DNA of 8,222 nt from Spirochaetaceae bacterium (GTDB taxonomy: Bacteria; Spirochaetota; Spirochaetia; Sphaerochaetales; Sphaerochaetaceae): contig DMKZ01000034.1 of assembly GCA_003454065.1 (NCBI GenBank), positions 1 to 8,222 of the forward strand, given 5' to 3'. How positions within the stretch are numbered: position 1 is the first letter of the stretch; the number at the start of each line of letters is the position of its first letter. Below, one piece after another: positions 1 to 7,300 of this stretch. Made by a program: the position numbers and the translations under genes. Under the pieces are notes generated by a model. It was not told where the DNA came from and searched no databases. It saw only the letters and a program-made list of their open reading frames with translations.

Positions 1-209
1 ACATGCTTAATAGGGGAGAGAATTCCAGAGAGGCGTTCCGCAAGCAAGTCGAAGCCATGAAGGATTTCGCCGGTGTTTCCGGAACCATTAATTTTGCTCC
101 TAACGGAGATCTGGTCGCGAATCAGGGAGTATACAAGGTCAACGGAACCGTTCCTAATTTCCTCGGCGAATACAGAGTGGTGAACGGCAAGTTGCAGAAA
201 GTCAACTGA
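1..209 (+). CDS. livK: LivK-type branched-chain amino acid binding protein, C-terminal end only
   Basis: This is the 3' end of a gene that begins outside the window. The frame is open from base 3 (bases 1-2 finish an earlier codon) and ends with TGA at 207-209, so about 68 residues are visible. The stretch DFAGVSGTINFAPNGDLV followed by VYKV and a short basic tail resembles the last beta-strands of type-1 periplasmic binding proteins for Leu/Ile/Val (LivK/LivJ family), in which a GxxxF-x-x-NGD turn is common. The family delivers substrate to the LivHM permease at the outer face of the inner membrane. Its place just ahead of livH, on the same strand, is the strongest support. The ATG at 3-5 is almost certainly an internal Met and not a start. 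The ligand-binding residues and signal peptide are off-window, so substrate specificity cannot be judged. Confidence 0.8.
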   Translation, partial: MLNRGENSREAFRKQVEAMKDFAGVSGTINFAPNGDLVANQGVYKVNGTVPNFLGEYRVVNGKLQKVN

Positions 210-240
210 TGCGCTTCAACTGGATGGCGTTTTTGTCCGT

Positions 241-1152
241 ATGACAAGTTTTTTCCAGCATTTCATCAACGGAATCACCCTCGGAGGCGTTTACGCCCTT
301 GTGGCTCTTGGCTACACGATGGTTTATGGAATATTGAAATTCATAAACTTCGCACACGGGGACATACTCATGTGGGGTTCTTATGTGGGCTTGTTCGTAT
401 ATCAGGCCATAAGGGGCAGCGCGCCTGTCGGAGCGATTTCGTTGTTTGCATTTTTCATTGCGATGCTCGTTTCCTGCGTTTTTTGCGCTATCATGGGAAT
501 GGGAATCGAGCGTGTCGCATATAAGCCGCTTAGAAAGGCGGTCAGGCTGGCGCCGCTTTTGAGCGCGATAGGCGTCAGCTATATATTGTCGAATACGGCG
601 CAATTGTTCTTCGGGACTCAATCGCGCAAGATAGACTATCCTTTCGACAATACTCCGATTTCTTTTTTTCACGTGTCGGTAACGCCCCACCAGCTAATGG
701 TGCTGCTCGTTTCGGCAATAGCGATGGTGGCTCTTATGTTTTTCATCAACAGCACTCGGATCGGAAAAGCCATCAGGGCTGCGAGTTTGGATCAGGACGC
801 CGCTTCGCTCATGGGCATTAATGTCGATAGGATCATTTCCATTACTTTTGCAATAGGATCGGTTCTTGCCGCAATAGCCGGGATGCTGGTTTCGCTTGAC
901 ATCAAGATATATGCCACTATGGGGACGATGCTCGGAATGAAGGCGTTCGTCGCGGCCGTAGTCGGCGGCATAGGCGATATAGCCGGAGCCGTGCTGGGAG
1001 GCATCATGCTAGGGCTTCTGGAAACGTTCGGCATAGCGTTGCTGCATATCCCTGTCGGGTACAAGGACAGCATTGCTTTCGTGGTATTGATTCTGATTTT
1101 GGTCGTAAGGCCGTCCGGCATTCTCGGCAAGGTCGTAAGGGAAAAGGTGTGA
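241..1152 (+). CDS. livH: Branched-chain amino acid ABC transporter permease LivH
   Basis: One of two membrane subunits of the LivFGHMK importer in the inner membrane; it pairs with LivM to form the translocation path. The 303-residue product has about eight hydrophobic segments, as expected for this family (about 300 residues). Family marks: NGITLGGVYALVALGYTMVYG at residues 10-30, FINFAHGD at 34-41, the cytoplasmic EAA-like loop IGKAIRAASLDQDAASLMGI at 174-193 that docks on the ATPase, a Gly-rich VVGGIGDIAGAVLGG at 240-254, and RPSGILG near the end. The ATG at 241 gives the usual LivH N-terminus. No clear Shine-Dalgarno lies in the 31 nt after livK, and the frame is open further upstream without a better start, so initiation may depend on coupling to livK translation. 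It is followed by livM after one base. Confidence 0.95.
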   Translation: MTSFFQHFINGITLGGVYALVALGYTMVYGILKFINFAHGDILMWGSYVGLFVYQAIRGSAPVGAISLFAFFIAMLVSCVFCAIMGMGIERVAYKPLRKAVRLAPLLSAIGVSYILSNTAQLFFGTQSRKIDYPFDNTPISFFHVSVTPHQLMVLLVSAIAMVALMFFINSTRIGKAIRAASLDQDAASLMGINVDRIISITFAIGSVLAAIAGMLVSLDIKIYATMGTMLGMKAFVAAVVGGIGDIAGAVLGGIMLGLLETFGIALLHIPVGYKDSIAFVVLILILVVRPSGILGKVVREKV

Positions 1153-1153
1153 T

Positions 1154-2092
1154 ATGAATTTCGTATTGCTGATTCTCATATACACTTGCCTGTTTTCGTT
1201 TATGGCGCTCGGTCAGAATGTGATAACGGGATATGGCGGCATGCTGTCGCTTTGCCAGGCCGGCTTTTATGCGATCGGAAGCTATAGCGTGGCGATTCTT
1301 ACGGTCAAAGCGGGCATAGGGTTTTGGCCTGCTCTTTTGGTTGGCGTGGTAATCGCGGTGATCGTGGGCGTGCTGATAGGCCTGCCCACATTGCGTTTGA
1401 AAGGCGATTATCTCGCCATAGCGACTTTGGGGCTTGGCGAGATAATCAGAAACATAATAAACAATTGGCAGTCGCTGACCAATGGGCCTATGGGCATGCA
1501 GAGGATACCGATGCTGAAGGTCTTCGGCATGAAAATCAATCCATATACGAATAAGATAGGTTTTCTGCTTGTTCTGCTATTTGTTTTGGCCGCTTGCGCC
1601 TTTCTGATCATGCGCTTCTCGAAAACAAGGATAGGAAGGGCGCTCGAGGCCGTTAGGGAGGATGAGCTTGCCGCCCTTTCCGTCGGGATCAACACCACCG
1701 TTTACAAGATAATCGCTTTTTCGATAGGTGCTGCGCTTGCGAGCATAGGAGGCGGCTTTTATGCTGTTCTCACTTTGTCCATATCCCCCGGAACATATAC
1801 TTTCATGATGTCGGTCATGGTGCTGTGCATGGTCGTGCTGGGTGGCATGGGCAATGTCTTGGGAGTCCTTCTCGGGGCGCTGATAATTCAAATCATATCG
1901 TATTTGCCCGAGTTGCTTAACATAACCAACTACATACCGCCCCAGTTGAAGGAGATTCTTTTCGGCGTGATACTCGTGGCTATGATGATATTCAGGCCCG
2001 AAGGGATATTGGGCAGGCCGAAAAGGGAGAGGCTCAGAAAGGAATCGCAGGGCGTCGCAGGCGCGAATGGAGAGGCGCATGACATTGCTTGA
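1154..2092 (+). CDS. livM: Branched-chain amino acid ABC transporter permease LivM
   Basis: Second membrane subunit of the importer, partner of LivH. The product has 312 residues and several long hydrophobic segments. LivM family marks: GQNVITGYGGMLSLCQAGFY at about residues 20-39 (the position of the usual GxxSLGxAxF motif), LRLKGDYLAIATLGLGEIIR at 80-99, the EAA-like loop TRIGRALEAVREDELAALSV at 158-177, LGGMGNVLGVLLGA at 229-242 and IFRPEGILG at 279-287. It lacks the N-terminal extension seen in enterobacterial LivM and is of the shorter kind common elsewhere. The start lies one base after the livH stop, with an AGGTG (1145-1149) just upstream that serves as ribosome binding site inside livH. 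The last 14 bases overlap the livG start. The charged, Gly/Ala-rich tail after RPEGILG (residues 288-312) is not conserved in the family as I know it. Confidence 0.95.
   Translation: MNFVLLILIYTCLFSFMALGQNVITGYGGMLSLCQAGFYAIGSYSVAILTVKAGIGFWPALLVGVVIAVIVGVLIGLPTLRLKGDYLAIATLGLGEIIRNIINNWQSLTNGPMGMQRIPMLKVFGMKINPYTNKIGFLLVLLFVLAACAFLIMRFSKTRIGRALEAVREDELAALSVGINTTVYKIIAFSIGAALASIGGGFYAVLTLSISPGTYTFMMSVMVLCMVVLGGMGNVLGVLLGALIIQIISYLPELLNITNYIPPQLKEILFGVILVAMMIFRPEGILGRPKRERLRKESQGVAGANGEAHDIA
2069..2075 (+). promoter_or_regulatory. Ribosome binding site that decides the livG start
   Basis: GGAGAGG inside the 3' end of livM lies 3 nt (6 nt from its GGAG core) before the ATG at 2079. It supports that ATG over the in-frame ATG at 2067, which has no purine-rich site at a useful distance and overlaps this very motif. 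Confidence 0.6.
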
Positions 2093-2852
2093 AACGAAAA
2101 GGCTCACTAGGGCGTTTGGCGGAGTCGTAGCTGTGAACAACGTGGATTTCGCCTGCGAGAGCGAAATGATCACGGGGCTTATCGGCCCCAACGGCGCTGG
2201 CAAGACGACTTTCTTCAACAATATAACCGGACTCGACAAGCCCACATCCGGAAGAGTGTTTTTCAACAACGAGGATATAACGGGTCTTGCCCCGTATAAG
2301 ATAGCAAGGAAAGGAATTGCCAGAACATTCCAGAACATACGGCTTTTCAAGGAATTGACCGTGCTTGAAAACGTGCTTATCGGATTGCATTTCACGATCG
2401 GAGGCGACATGAGGTTCGTATCCGGTTTGAAAAGCATCTTCTTCATGCAGAGGGAGAGGCGCGAGATGGTGGAGCGCGCTTACGGCGTCCTCGACTTCTT
2501 AGGCATGGCGGACAAAGCCGATGAGTTGGCGAAGAATCTTCCATACGGACATCAGCGGGAGTTGGAGATAGCCAGGGCTCTTGCATCCAAGCCGCGTCTG
2601 ATTTTCCTTGACGAACCTGCTGCGGGAATGAATCCGAACGAAACGGCGAGTCTGGTCAAGCTGATAGGCAGGATTCGAAACGAGGGAGTGAGCATTGTTC
2701 TCATAGAGCATGATATGAAGCTGGTTATGACTATTTGCGATAATATCGTGGTTCTCAATTACGGGAACAGGATAGCTTCGGGGACGCCTGCGCAAATAAA
2801 GAGCAACCCATTGGTCATACAGGCGTACTTGGGGAGCGGCGATGATGAATAG
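2079..2852 (+). CDS. livG: Branched-chain amino acid ABC transporter ATP-binding protein LivG
   Basis: One of the two cytoplasmic ATPases that power LivHM. From the ATG at 2079 the product has 257 residues, the normal size. It carries Walker A GPNGAGKT (residues 36-43), Q-loop in RTFQNIRLF (Gln 85), the signature stretch LPYGHQRELEIARAL with YGHQR in place of LSGGQ (156-160), Walker B LIFLDEPAAGMNP (174-186) and the switch His in LIEHDMKLVM (His 211). The YGxQR signature and the Q-loop sequence are usual in LivG and separate it from LivF, so the signature deviation is not degeneration. An in-frame ATG at 2067 would add four residues (MERR), but the ribosome binding site favours 2079. It overlaps livM by 14 nt and livF by 11 nt, which points to coupled translation and fixed subunit ratios. 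Confidence 0.95.
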   Translation: MTLLETKRLTRAFGGVVAVNNVDFACESEMITGLIGPNGAGKTTFFNNITGLDKPTSGRVFFNNEDITGLAPYKIARKGIARTFQNIRLFKELTVLENVLIGLHFTIGGDMRFVSGLKSIFFMQRERREMVERAYGVLDFLGMADKADELAKNLPYGHQRELEIARALASKPRLIFLDEPAAGMNPNETASLVKLIGRIRNEGVSIVLIEHDMKLVMTICDNIVVLNYGNRIASGTPAQIKSNPLVIQAYLGSGDDE

Positions 2853-3573
2853 CAGCGGAAAGAAGATGCTTGAGGTCAGCGGATTGTCCGTGTCGTATGG
2901 GGCGATTAACGCTTTGAAAGGCGTTTCTTTTACTGTGGATGAAGGATCTGTCGTTTCGCTGATAGGTGCGAACGGCGCAGGGAAAAGCACGCTTTTGAAT
3001 GCCATCGTATCCATTGCGGGTAAGTCGGGCGGCAAGGTTTTCTTCGAAGGAAGCGATATAACCGATTCCAGAACAGATGACATAGTCAGAAGAGGAATAT
3101 GCCTCGTTCCGGAGGGCAGAAGGGTGTTTGCCGACTTGACTGTAGATGAAAATCTCGATATGGGGGCGTTTATTGTCAAGGACAGGAGAACCATAGACTC
3201 AAGGAAAGAGGAGATGTTTGCGATTTTCGAAATACTCAAGGCGAGGAGAAAGCAGAAAGCCGCAACGCTGTCTGGCGGCGAACAGCAGATGCTTGCGATT
3301 GCGCGCGCCCTCATGAGCGCTCCGAGATTGCTGCTTCTAGATGAGCCGGGACTCGGTCTGGCGCCCTTGATGGTCGATATAATTTTCCAAATAATCGCGG
3401 ATGTCAACAAAAAGAGCAATGTCACCATACTTCTTGTGGAGCAGAATGCAAAGATGGCGCTGAAATCATGCAGTCATGCTTTCGTCATGGAAGGCGGAAA
3501 GCTGACTTTAGAAGGCAAAGGAAGCGATCTTCTCATGGATGAGAACGTTCGCAAAGCATATTTGGGGGAATAG
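2842..3573 (+). CDS. livF: Branched-chain amino acid ABC transporter ATP-binding protein LivF
   Basis: Second cytoplasmic ATPase of the importer, expected to dimerise with LivG. It has Walker A GANGAGKST (residues 42-50), the LivF-type VPEGRRVFADLTVDENL in the Q-loop region (89-105), a canonical LSGGEQQMLAIARAL signature (143-157), Walker B LLLLDEPGLGLAP (163-175) and LLVEQNAK at the switch region. The switch position holds Gln (201) instead of His; this is usual for LivF and is not a defect here. The start is ambiguous: ATG 2842 and ATG 2845 share the GGGGAG at 2831-2836, while ATG 2866 gives the MLEVSGLSVSYG N-terminus most like other LivF proteins and has a GGAAAGAAG stretch in front. I keep 2842 because the better ribosome binding site serves it. 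Confidence 0.94.
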   Translation: MMNSSGKKMLEVSGLSVSYGAINALKGVSFTVDEGSVVSLIGANGAGKSTLLNAIVSIAGKSGGKVFFEGSDITDSRTDDIVRRGICLVPEGRRVFADLTVDENLDMGAFIVKDRRTIDSRKEEMFAIFEILKARRKQKAATLSGGEQQMLAIARALMSAPRLLLLDEPGLGLAPLMVDIIFQIIADVNKKSNVTILLVEQNAKMALKSCSHAFVMEGGKLTLEGKGSDLLMDENVRKAYLGE

Positions 3574-3575
3574 GA

Positions 3576-4220
3576 ATGACAGTCAGAAGGATAATGAATG
3601 CGAATCCGATTACTACGACTCCCGACGCATCGATCGTGGATGTCCAGCAGGTGCTGAAGGATAACAAAATACATAGGCTTCCTGTTCTGGACAGGAAAGG
3701 CGCTCTCGCAGGGGTGATAACGGAAAAGGACATACTTCATGCGACTCCTTCGCCGGTTTCATCTCTTTCGATTTACGAAATACCGTATATGCTTGCGAAA
3801 CTCAAGGTGTCCAATCTCATGAGCAAGCCGAAAAGCGTATCTCCGGATACGCTGGTAGAGGAGGCGGCGAGGATGATGATAGAGGGTGATCTCTCATGTC
3901 TTCCCGTCGTCGAGGGCGGCAGGCTTATCGGGATTGTTTCCAAAAGCGATATGTTCAAGGTGCTTGTCGAGCTTTGCGGAGCGAACGAGAAAGGCGTTCG
4001 CGCTACCGTCATTCTCACCGAACGAAAGGGCGAGCTTGCCAAGCTGACGGGCGCTCTCACGGAGCAAGGGTTTGATATCGTGTCCATGGGGACGGTTCCG
4101 GATAGCGATCGCAAGGAAGGCGTTCTTACGATCTTCAAAGTCAGGGGCGATAAGCTTGATGATGTGCTTTCTGCGATAAAACCGCTTGTAAGGGAAATTG
4201 TGGATATTCGGCTTACATAA
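3576..4220 (+). CDS. CBS-pair and ACT domain protein (AcuB-like), last gene of the liv operon
   Basis: A 214-residue soluble protein with no signal peptide. CBS 1 covers about residues 2-55 (VRRIMNANPITTTPDASIVD to GVITEKDIL), CBS 2 about 77-132 (VSNLMSKPKSVSPDTLVEEA to GIVSKSDMF), and an ACT domain about 141-214 (RATVILTERKGELAKLTGAL onward). Both CBS units keep the Gly-x-(I/V)-(T/S)-x-x-Asp pattern (Thr 49/Asp 52 and Ser 122/Asp 125) that contacts adenine nucleotide ribose and phosphate in the family. The linker SLSIYEIPYMLAKLKVSNLM is typical of AcuB-like CBS-ACT proteins. ACT domains often bind amino acids. From the context I infer a cytoplasmic sensor of energy state and an amino acid, possibly Leu/Ile/Val, acting on the transporter or BCAA metabolism; no target is visible. 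The gene starts 2 nt after livF, with GGGGGA at 3564-3569 as ribosome binding site. The acuB name is not applied because acetoin-related function is unsupported here. Confidence 0.9.
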   Translation: MTVRRIMNANPITTTPDASIVDVQQVLKDNKIHRLPVLDRKGALAGVITEKDILHATPSPVSSLSIYEIPYMLAKLKVSNLMSKPKSVSPDTLVEEAARMMIEGDLSCLPVVEGGRLIGIVSKSDMFKVLVELCGANEKGVRATVILTERKGELAKLTGALTEQGFDIVSMGTVPDSDRKEGVLTIFKVRGDKLDDVLSAIKPLVREIVDIRLT

Positions 4221-4248
4221 GGGCGCTTCTAAAAACCTCATGCTCCGC

Positions 4249-4285
4249 GTCGCAACGACTTGTTTTGAAATGCGATGTTTTTTTT
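4249..4285 (+). terminator. Possible weak intrinsic terminator after the liv operon
   Basis: GTCGCA (4249-4254) can pair with TGCGAT (4271-4276) with one G-T wobble, around a 16-nt loop. A G and then eight T (4278-4285) follow. The stem is short and the loop large, so termination may be partial; the T-run is the strongest element. The 3' arm and T-run fall within the spacer of the next promoter. Confidence 0.35.
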
Positions 4286-4292
4286 GTATAAT
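4265..4292 (+). promoter_or_regulatory. Sigma70-type promoter of the large lipoprotein gene
   Basis: TTGAAA (4265-4270) and a perfect TATAAT (4287-4292) are separated by 16 nt. Transcription would start near 4299, about 33 nt before the ATG at 4332. The site lies in the only sizeable gap before the lipoprotein gene, on its strand. This implies the lipoprotein gene is expressed independently of the liv operon. No operator-like repeat is visible around it. Confidence 0.65.
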
Positions 4293-4297
4293 GAAAT

Positions 4298-4335
4298 GGA
4301 GGTGTAAATAATCAAATAGGATGGTTGGCTTATGA
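4298..4335 (+). promoter_or_regulatory. Leader with two ribosome-binding-like sites and a four-codon ORF overlapping the lipoprotein start
   Basis: The strongest Shine-Dalgarno-like sequence, GGAGGTG (4298-4304), sits 27 nt before the ATG at 4332, too far to serve it directly, and near the predicted transcription start. A weaker TAGGA (4317-4321) lies 10 nt before that ATG and is the likely working site. Between them an ATG at 4321 opens a four-codon frame (Met-Val-Gly-Leu) whose TGA (4333-4335) overlaps the lipoprotein ATG as ATGA, a layout that can couple re-initiation. Whether the small frame is translated is unknown. Confidence 0.3.
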
Positions 4336-7300
4336 AGAAAAAATGGTTTTCATTGTTGTTTCTCGTAGCGCTTTCGATCCTTTTCTCATGTCAGTTGAGT
4401 TCCTCGAGCGAGCCTTACGATCTCACTGGCGATGACAAGGGATATGAAAGCAGTCTGGACAATCCGGACATCGACGATTTCAGCGGCGATGCCCTGGAAG
4501 GCAAGGCTGATAAGGCGTATGTTTCCGGAAGCACCAAGGAGGAAGGCAAAAGCTTCGTAGTGTCGCTTTCGAATGTGGCGGCAGGGTATTCTTTCAATGA
4601 ATTGGCGGAAAGCGTGTTCAGGAAGGGGGTTTCGCTGAAGTCCGCTTTGGCGGTCAAGGGATATAAGTACCCGGACGGAATCGACGATGTCGTGCTGGTG
4701 CAGGATGTAGCCGAAGGAAGCACCAAGATGGTGCTCAAGGCGCTTGGCAGCGGCGTGAAATCCGGAGCGACGCTTAATGTTCCGATTCAGAAAAAGTATG
4801 TTACGAAGGATGCCGATAACATATCCGCAGATTTCATAGCTTCTAAGGCTGGCGGCTTTGTCAATACTGCCGATGAAATCAAGAATATCTCGGCGAATGT
4901 TGAGTTTACGGAAACTGAATCAGATGTCGCCACTGATGTGGTATATACTGGAAAGACCACCATTAATTTCGTCAGACCTCTCAATTCGGTCGGCTCGACT
5001 TCGGCTGTTCTGCAGAACGTTTCGTTTGATTTGATAAATACGAAGCTTACAGCTGCCGGAGCGGAATTCTTCAAGACGGGTTCATCCGAGATTGTAAGCA
5101 GTTTTGCTTCCTCATCGAAATATCTGAGCGAAGCAAAGCTTAATCAGCTCATTCCTACTGGCCGTCCGGATTGGGTGAAGATTTCCGTCGTGGGCGAACC
5201 GAAAGAGGGCGATACGCAGTTGAATCTGCTGCTTTTCGGTTTTCCTGGCGATGAGGACAAATATCTGTTCGATCTGGTTCTGAACAAGGAATGGTTCGAT
5301 AAAGGCGATAGCATTAGCGCATCTTCGCTTGCTGTCGGATTCAATTTTATGAACAAGACATCGTTTGGGGAAAAGGCATCCGGCGATGGCGATGTGGAAT
5401 TCATGAACATCTTCCCGACTATCCCAGGCGGAATGCTGTTCCTTTCATCTGATGGTGATGTCAGAACCGGTCAGACGACTGTGGTGAACGGGATGGATAC
5501 CTCCATTCTGATTTTGAAGCTTGTGAATCACGTTTTTTCGCAGGAGGCTGAGAAAGAACTGACAAAAGGAAAGGATCTCGCTTCGATAGGCATGGTGGAG
5601 GGTCTCCCGCCATGGCTGAATCTTAGAGTTTGCGCGAACGATACCAAGTACGGTTATAAGAGCATAATCATAGAACCTGTCGTAACCGATCGGAATGCAG
5701 CGAAAAGCAAATATGATGCCAACAAGACCGGAATATATACATTCATTGTCAAGAGCAAATGGCTTGCTAAGAAGAACAAGGATTGCAGCAACTGCTACGA
5801 TGATATTATTGTAAAATGTCAGATTAAAGGTTTTGACAACTCCGAATGCGAGGGATGCACTGATGTCATTGACGATGCTGATGATGATCAGGAGCATGGC
5901 GGCGACAGCGGTAGTACCAGCGGCGAAGACGGTGGCGGCACCGGCGGCAGCAGCGGATCGCAGCAGGAGAACAAGGGAACGGGCGAGCTCGTGGAAATAA
6001 CGACCTCCGAAGAATTCAACAGGCTCGTCAAAGGCAATAATTCCGGTATCGTCGTTTTCGAGGCTTCAAAGCCCGGTTGCGGATATTGCGAAGCTACGAG
6101 GACATGGTTGGATTCGCTTGCTAAGAGCGTATCGGATTCTGGCTATTCGTCCCCTAGCGCAGAGGATCCTTATGCGAATATCAGCTTCTACGTTGCCGAG
6201 GCGCTTGGTTCCGGTGATGTGAATACATCTGTTTTCTCTGATGCCGTTAAGGTTGGCGCTGTCGAATACAACAAGTCCTTTGGCACGCCGCTCATATTGA
6301 TATATGAAAATGGTGTTCCGAAATATGGAGTGTCGCAGCCTCGTAACGGAGCTGCGGTTAAGGAATTTGTCGATAAGGCGAAGGAACTGCCTACGTATGC
6401 TCCGGGAAAAGTGCCTTCAAGTTCTGGTTCTGATTCCGGCAGCACAGGGTCCGGAACATCCAGCACGCAACCTGCTCCTGCTCCGGCAAATGATGCGAAC
6501 GGGTATTTCGTCAGACCTCGTTCGGGTGAAAGGATAAGCCTTCCGGTAAGTCAAGACAGCGATATATGGTACATATACACCAATACGTCCGGTTCCAATA
6601 AGCAAAGGCCTTCTACGCCATCCGCCGGCACTTATGGCAATGTTAAGGAATCAGGCTTGCAGAAATTCCGTGCTAACGCGGAGATTATGGTGGATTTCGC
6701 TCCTGCGGTTTTGTCGGGGATTCAGCCATTCGTTCCGGATCTGTCCAAGCCTTCCAAAGGCTTGGCGAGCAAAGGCGGACTTGCTCCCAAAGCCGATTAT
6801 GGCGAGCAGATACGAATATCTAATTCGCTTTTTCTCGGTACGGTTACGGCTACGCGGAAATATATGGGCGAGCTTATAGCTACGAAAGCGGAAAGTCTTG
6901 GCGGTAGCATAGGCAACAAGAGGCGCGTTTACATATATGCCGCCAATGATGGCACGCAGAATAGAAGAGATATAGATTATAACGCATTGGGCGATGCGCT
7001 TCTTAAGGACGGTGAGGATAACGATATCTTCGATAGAGTCGTGGATTTGTTCGGAAGCGATTGGGGGTATTTCAACCAGGAGTACGCTCAGAGTATAGGC
7101 AATCGGACAATGATGGAATATTTCATTCCGAAGGATGAGAACATCACCATCGTCATAGGCAACATAGCGGAACGCACTGGAGCAGCAGGAGGTTATGAAG
7201 GCGGAACATATTGGAATACTGAAAGAAACGGCGTCGGCCGCAGGATCTTGGCTTTGGATGCCGATTGCCTGGCTGGCAACAACATAGGATCCGGACTCAC

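Noticed and set aside
2067..2081. Earlier ATG at 2067 as livG start
   Set aside because: It overlaps the GGAGAGG site that best serves ATG 2079, and would add four residues not typical of the family.
1577..2446. Long - strand frame across livM and livG
   Set aside because: It is a shadow of two certain genes with conserved family motifs. Its composition changes abruptly and no ribosome binding site or domain is evident.
2544..2558. LivG signature YGHQR instead of LSGGQ taken as a sign of an inactive ATPase
   Set aside because: YGxQR is the usual form in LivG proteins; all other ATPase motifs are intact.
2499..3428. Long - strand frame across livG and livF
   Set aside because: It is opposite the Walker and signature motifs of both ATPases, has no known domain, and crosses the gene junction.
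3442..3444. LivF Gln at the switch-His position taken as a defect
   Set aside because: VEQN is normal for the LivF family.
5898..5966. GGC/AGC-rich stretch as a DNA tandem repeat or CRISPR-like array
   Set aside because: It encodes a Gly/Ser linker with mixed codons and has no regular repeat unit or spacers.
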